Shown here piece by piece: positions 4,422-5,820 of a stretch of DNA of 5,820 nt. The translations under genes and the position numbers were made by a program. This DNA is from Dehalococcoides mccartyi (GTDB lineage Bacteria; Chloroflexota; Dehalococcoidia; UBA2979): the NCBI GenBank assembly GCA_945888895.1, contig CAMDAY010000143.1:1-5820 (forward strand). The letters are read 5' to 3'. Below the pieces are notes generated by a model. The model ran no database searches. It had not been told where the DNA came from and saw nothing but the letters and a program-made list of their open reading frames with translations. Position 1 is the first letter of the stretch. Each line of letters starts with the position of its first letter.

Positions 4422-5390
4422 CTACAGCTGCTTCAGCAGCGCCTGCAGCTCGCGCCACTCGCCGGGCGACATGCCAGCGCTCGTGGCGTCGAGGGTTTCG
4501 CCCGCGAGCTGACGGCGCACCGCGTCGAGCGCCTGCTCCGAGAGGGCGGCGCCGCCGAGCCGGTAGTTCCTGAACGCGCTGTAGGTCATCGGCGCCCAGC
4601 GCTCGAGGATCTCGTTGATGCGCTCGCCGTAGGCGCGGATCTCCCACTGGGCGTGCGGGTCAACGCGCAGGCGGAGGAAGTGCATCAGGTTGTGCAGGTC
4701 GGTCTTCCAGTACCACTGCGTGTAGAAGTTCAGCGACAGGTTCATGCGCGCCAGTTCGCGCGCGATGCCTGGTCGGTCGGGGTCAGCGGGCTCGCCCTCG
4801 GGCGTCTCGTTCAGCAGCTCGTCGTAGTGCGCGTAGGCGCGCTCGGCGTCGTCGCGGAGCAGTTCCTGCACGCGCGATGCCTCCTCGAGGCTCAACGCCG
4901 CGCCACGGCCCTGCCGGTTCGAGGAGGACTGCACGCCGATGTGCTCCGCCGCCGGGATGTAGAACTCCTTGTCGAGGATGGAGTAGCGCGCGGAGTACTC
5001 GTTCACGTTCGCAGTACGGTGGCGGATCCACTGGCGCGCCACGAAGATGGGCAACTTCACGTGCAGCTTGATCTCGCACATCTCAAACGGCGAGGTGTGC
5101 CAGTTCCGCATGAGGTAGTTGATGAGGCCCTGGTCGTCCCTCGAACGGCGCGTGCCGCTGCCGTAGGAGACGCGTGCGGCCTGAACGATCGCGGCGTCGT
5201 CGCCCATGTAGTCGATGACACGCACGAAGCCCTTGCCGTCGCCGAGGACGGGGAGCGCCTCGTAGAGGATCTCTTCCATCGCGGGGACGGTGGCGCGGCG
5301 GGTGGTGTAGGTTTGCGCCCGCAGCGCGTCGACCTCGGCCTGCTGTTCCGGCGAGAGCGGGTGCGGATCGGTCGAGGAGATATCGGACAT
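4422..5390 (-). CDS. thyX: FAD-dependent thymidylate synthase ThyX
   Basis: ThyX makes dTMP from dUMP using methylene-tetrahydrofolate, NAD(P)H and FAD, unlike the unrelated ThyA. The diagnostic motif RHRx7S is present as RHRTANVNEYS (residues 123-133). HTSPFEM (98-104) precedes it, and the conserved C-terminal block ARMNLSLNFYTQWYWKTDLH, running on to MHFLRLR (about 214-242), contributes flavin and substrate contacts. At 322 residues it is the long form, with an N-terminal LSPEQQAEVDALRA-type helix and a C-terminal extension after the core, rather than the roughly 220-residue Thermotoga form. The ATG at 5388-5390 has GGGAG six bases upstream, and the N-terminal extension looks like that of other long-form members, which supports this start. 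The gene appears to stand alone: a 144-bp gap precedes it and 334 bp follow. Its substrate dUMP is the product of the nearby dut gene. Confidence 0.97.
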   Translation of the reverse strand: MSDISSTDPHPLSPEQQAEVDALRAQTYTTRRATVPAMEEILYEALPVLGDGKGFVRVIDYMGDDAAIVQAARVSYGSGTRRSRDDQGLINYLMRNWHTSPFEMCEIKLHVKLPIFVARQWIRHRTANVNEYSARYSILDKEFYIPAAEHIGVQSSSNRQGRGAALSLEEASRVQELLRDDAERAYAHYDELLNETPEGEPADPDRPGIARELARMNLSLNFYTQWYWKTDLHNLMHFLRLRVDPHAQWEIRAYGERINEILERWAPMTYSAFRNYRLGGAALSEQALDAVRRQLAGETLDATSAGMSPGEWRELQALLKQL

Positions 5391-5480
5391 AACGCGCTCC
5401 CACAGGCGTCCGCGCGCGCATCGGCGGGGACATGGCTGTTCGTCAGGACTCGAACGGGAGGGGAGACCACCAGCGTACCC

Positions 5481-5523
5481 GCCGAGGCGCGCGCGGGACA
5501 GTGCCGACCGGCAGGCCCTCGGC
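5481..5523 (-). terminator. Hairpin downstream of the four-cysteine small gene
   Basis: GCCGAGG (5481-5487) pairs with CCTCGGC (5517-5523), and a nested TGCCG/CGGCA pair (5502-5506 with 5509-5513) lies inside. It begins 11 bases past the stop codon of the 77-residue gene and before thyX. There is no T tract, and such pairings arise easily at this GC content, so this is a weak call. The remainder of the 144-bp spacer shows nothing recognisable. Confidence 0.25.
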
Positions 5524-5534
5524 GGCGTCGGCGG

Positions 5535-5768
5535 CTAGATGCGCCCGGAGCCGAGCTTGCTCGTGCGGGGGCTCGAGGCCGGGCCACCGTGCGTCCAGAG
5601 GCCGCAGGCCGTCTCGACATCCTCCAGGAACGGCCCGACGCACTCCTCGCCCTCACGCACGATGTGCGTGCAGCGCATGGAGTACGGGTCGCGTCGGCTG
5701 GGGTCGAGGCCGCGCTTCAGCCAGACGCAGTCGATGGCCATGCGCGGTTTCGGATTCGGTGGAGTCAT
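5535..5768 (-). CDS. Hypothetical 77-residue protein with four cysteines
   Basis: I do not recognise this protein. It has four cysteines (C14, C33, C43, C55) and two histidines (H35, H60) in a compact core, with segments IDCVWLKRG, MRCTHIV, EECVGPFLED and TACGLWTHGG, then a Ser/Pro/Gly-rich tail. The spacing does not match a standard CxxC zinc ribbon, so metal binding or disulfides are only a possibility. There is no membrane segment. The start is uncertain: the ATG at 5768 is preferred because the preceding residues (from an ATG at 5804) look like non-coding Arg-rich leader, and a later ATG at 5741 would give 68 residues. None has a clear ribosome site. It points toward thyX 144 bp away on the same strand. 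Confidence 0.58.
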   Translation of the reverse strand: MTPPNPKPRMAIDCVWLKRGLDPSRRDPYSMRCTHIVREGEECVGPFLEDVETACGLWTHGGPASSPRTSKLGSGRI

Positions 5769-5820
5769 CACGCCCACTATGAACCAGCGCCGCCGTTGAC
5801 GCATTACTGCGCGGTTTCGT

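Noticed and set aside
5430..5456. The minus strand contains GTTCGAGTCC, like a tRNA T-loop, followed by an ending similar to CCA.
   Set aside because: The flanking T-stem bases do not pair, no matching acceptor strand or anticodon arm exists within tRNA distance, so it is a chance match.
5432..5782. A plus-strand 116-residue frame starting beside thyX.
   Set aside because: It is dominated by Arg, Gly and Ser without motifs and runs opposite the four-cysteine small gene; a GGGG before its ATG is the only support.

Overview
The window is GC-rich bacterial chromosome, tightly packed with mostly housekeeping or small accessory genes. GTG, TTG and ATG starts occur, and good Shine-Dalgarno sites precede several genes. 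A likely F420-binding oxidoreductase, a long ThyX-type thymidylate synthase, and an Actinobacteria-style His in dUTPase motif V suggest a GC-rich, F420-using lineage such as Chloroflexota or Actinomycetota. This placement is tentative, because no rRNA or other phylogenetic marker is present.

Left block (1-1752, minus strand, read right to left). A short receiver-like protein with a degenerate active site overlaps the start of a four-motif 4Fe-4S ferredoxin by 49 bp. The ferredoxin gene ends at a perfect 10-bp hairpin with a UUCG loop. Beyond it, with a plausible promoter of its own, lies dUTPase (dut). The window ends inside a further minus-strand frame that looks like the N-terminus of a GNAT acetyltransferase and may overlap the 3' end of dut.

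Middle block (1753-3318). A 108-bp divergent spacer carries phased direct repeats and a TANNNT box six bases before an ATG. It leads into a plus-strand pair: a small CxxC heavy-metal-associated (HMA) domain protein whose stop codon overlaps the ATG of endonuclease IV (nfo). Three GC-rich hairpins follow nfo in the spacer between converging genes; two of them form a palindromic, dispersed-repeat-like element.

Right block (3319-5820, mainly minus strand). An F420-type flavin/deazaflavin oxidoreductase is followed by an unknown acidic 114-residue protein. A 334-bp gap beyond the oxidoreductase's start holds a small plus-strand ORF with an excellent ribosome site and an apparent frameshift. Then come thyX and an unknown four-cysteine small protein.

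Functionally, dUTPase (dUTP to dUMP), ThyX (dUMP to dTMP) and endonuclease IV (repair of abasic sites, including those left by uracil removal) lie within 5.3 kb and form a thymidylate and uracil-avoidance theme, although they are not one operon. I see no phage, transposase, CRISPR, toxin-antitoxin or defence genes. The least ordinary parts are the pseudo-receiver/ferredoxin overlap, the HMA-nfo coupling and the frameshifted small ORF.
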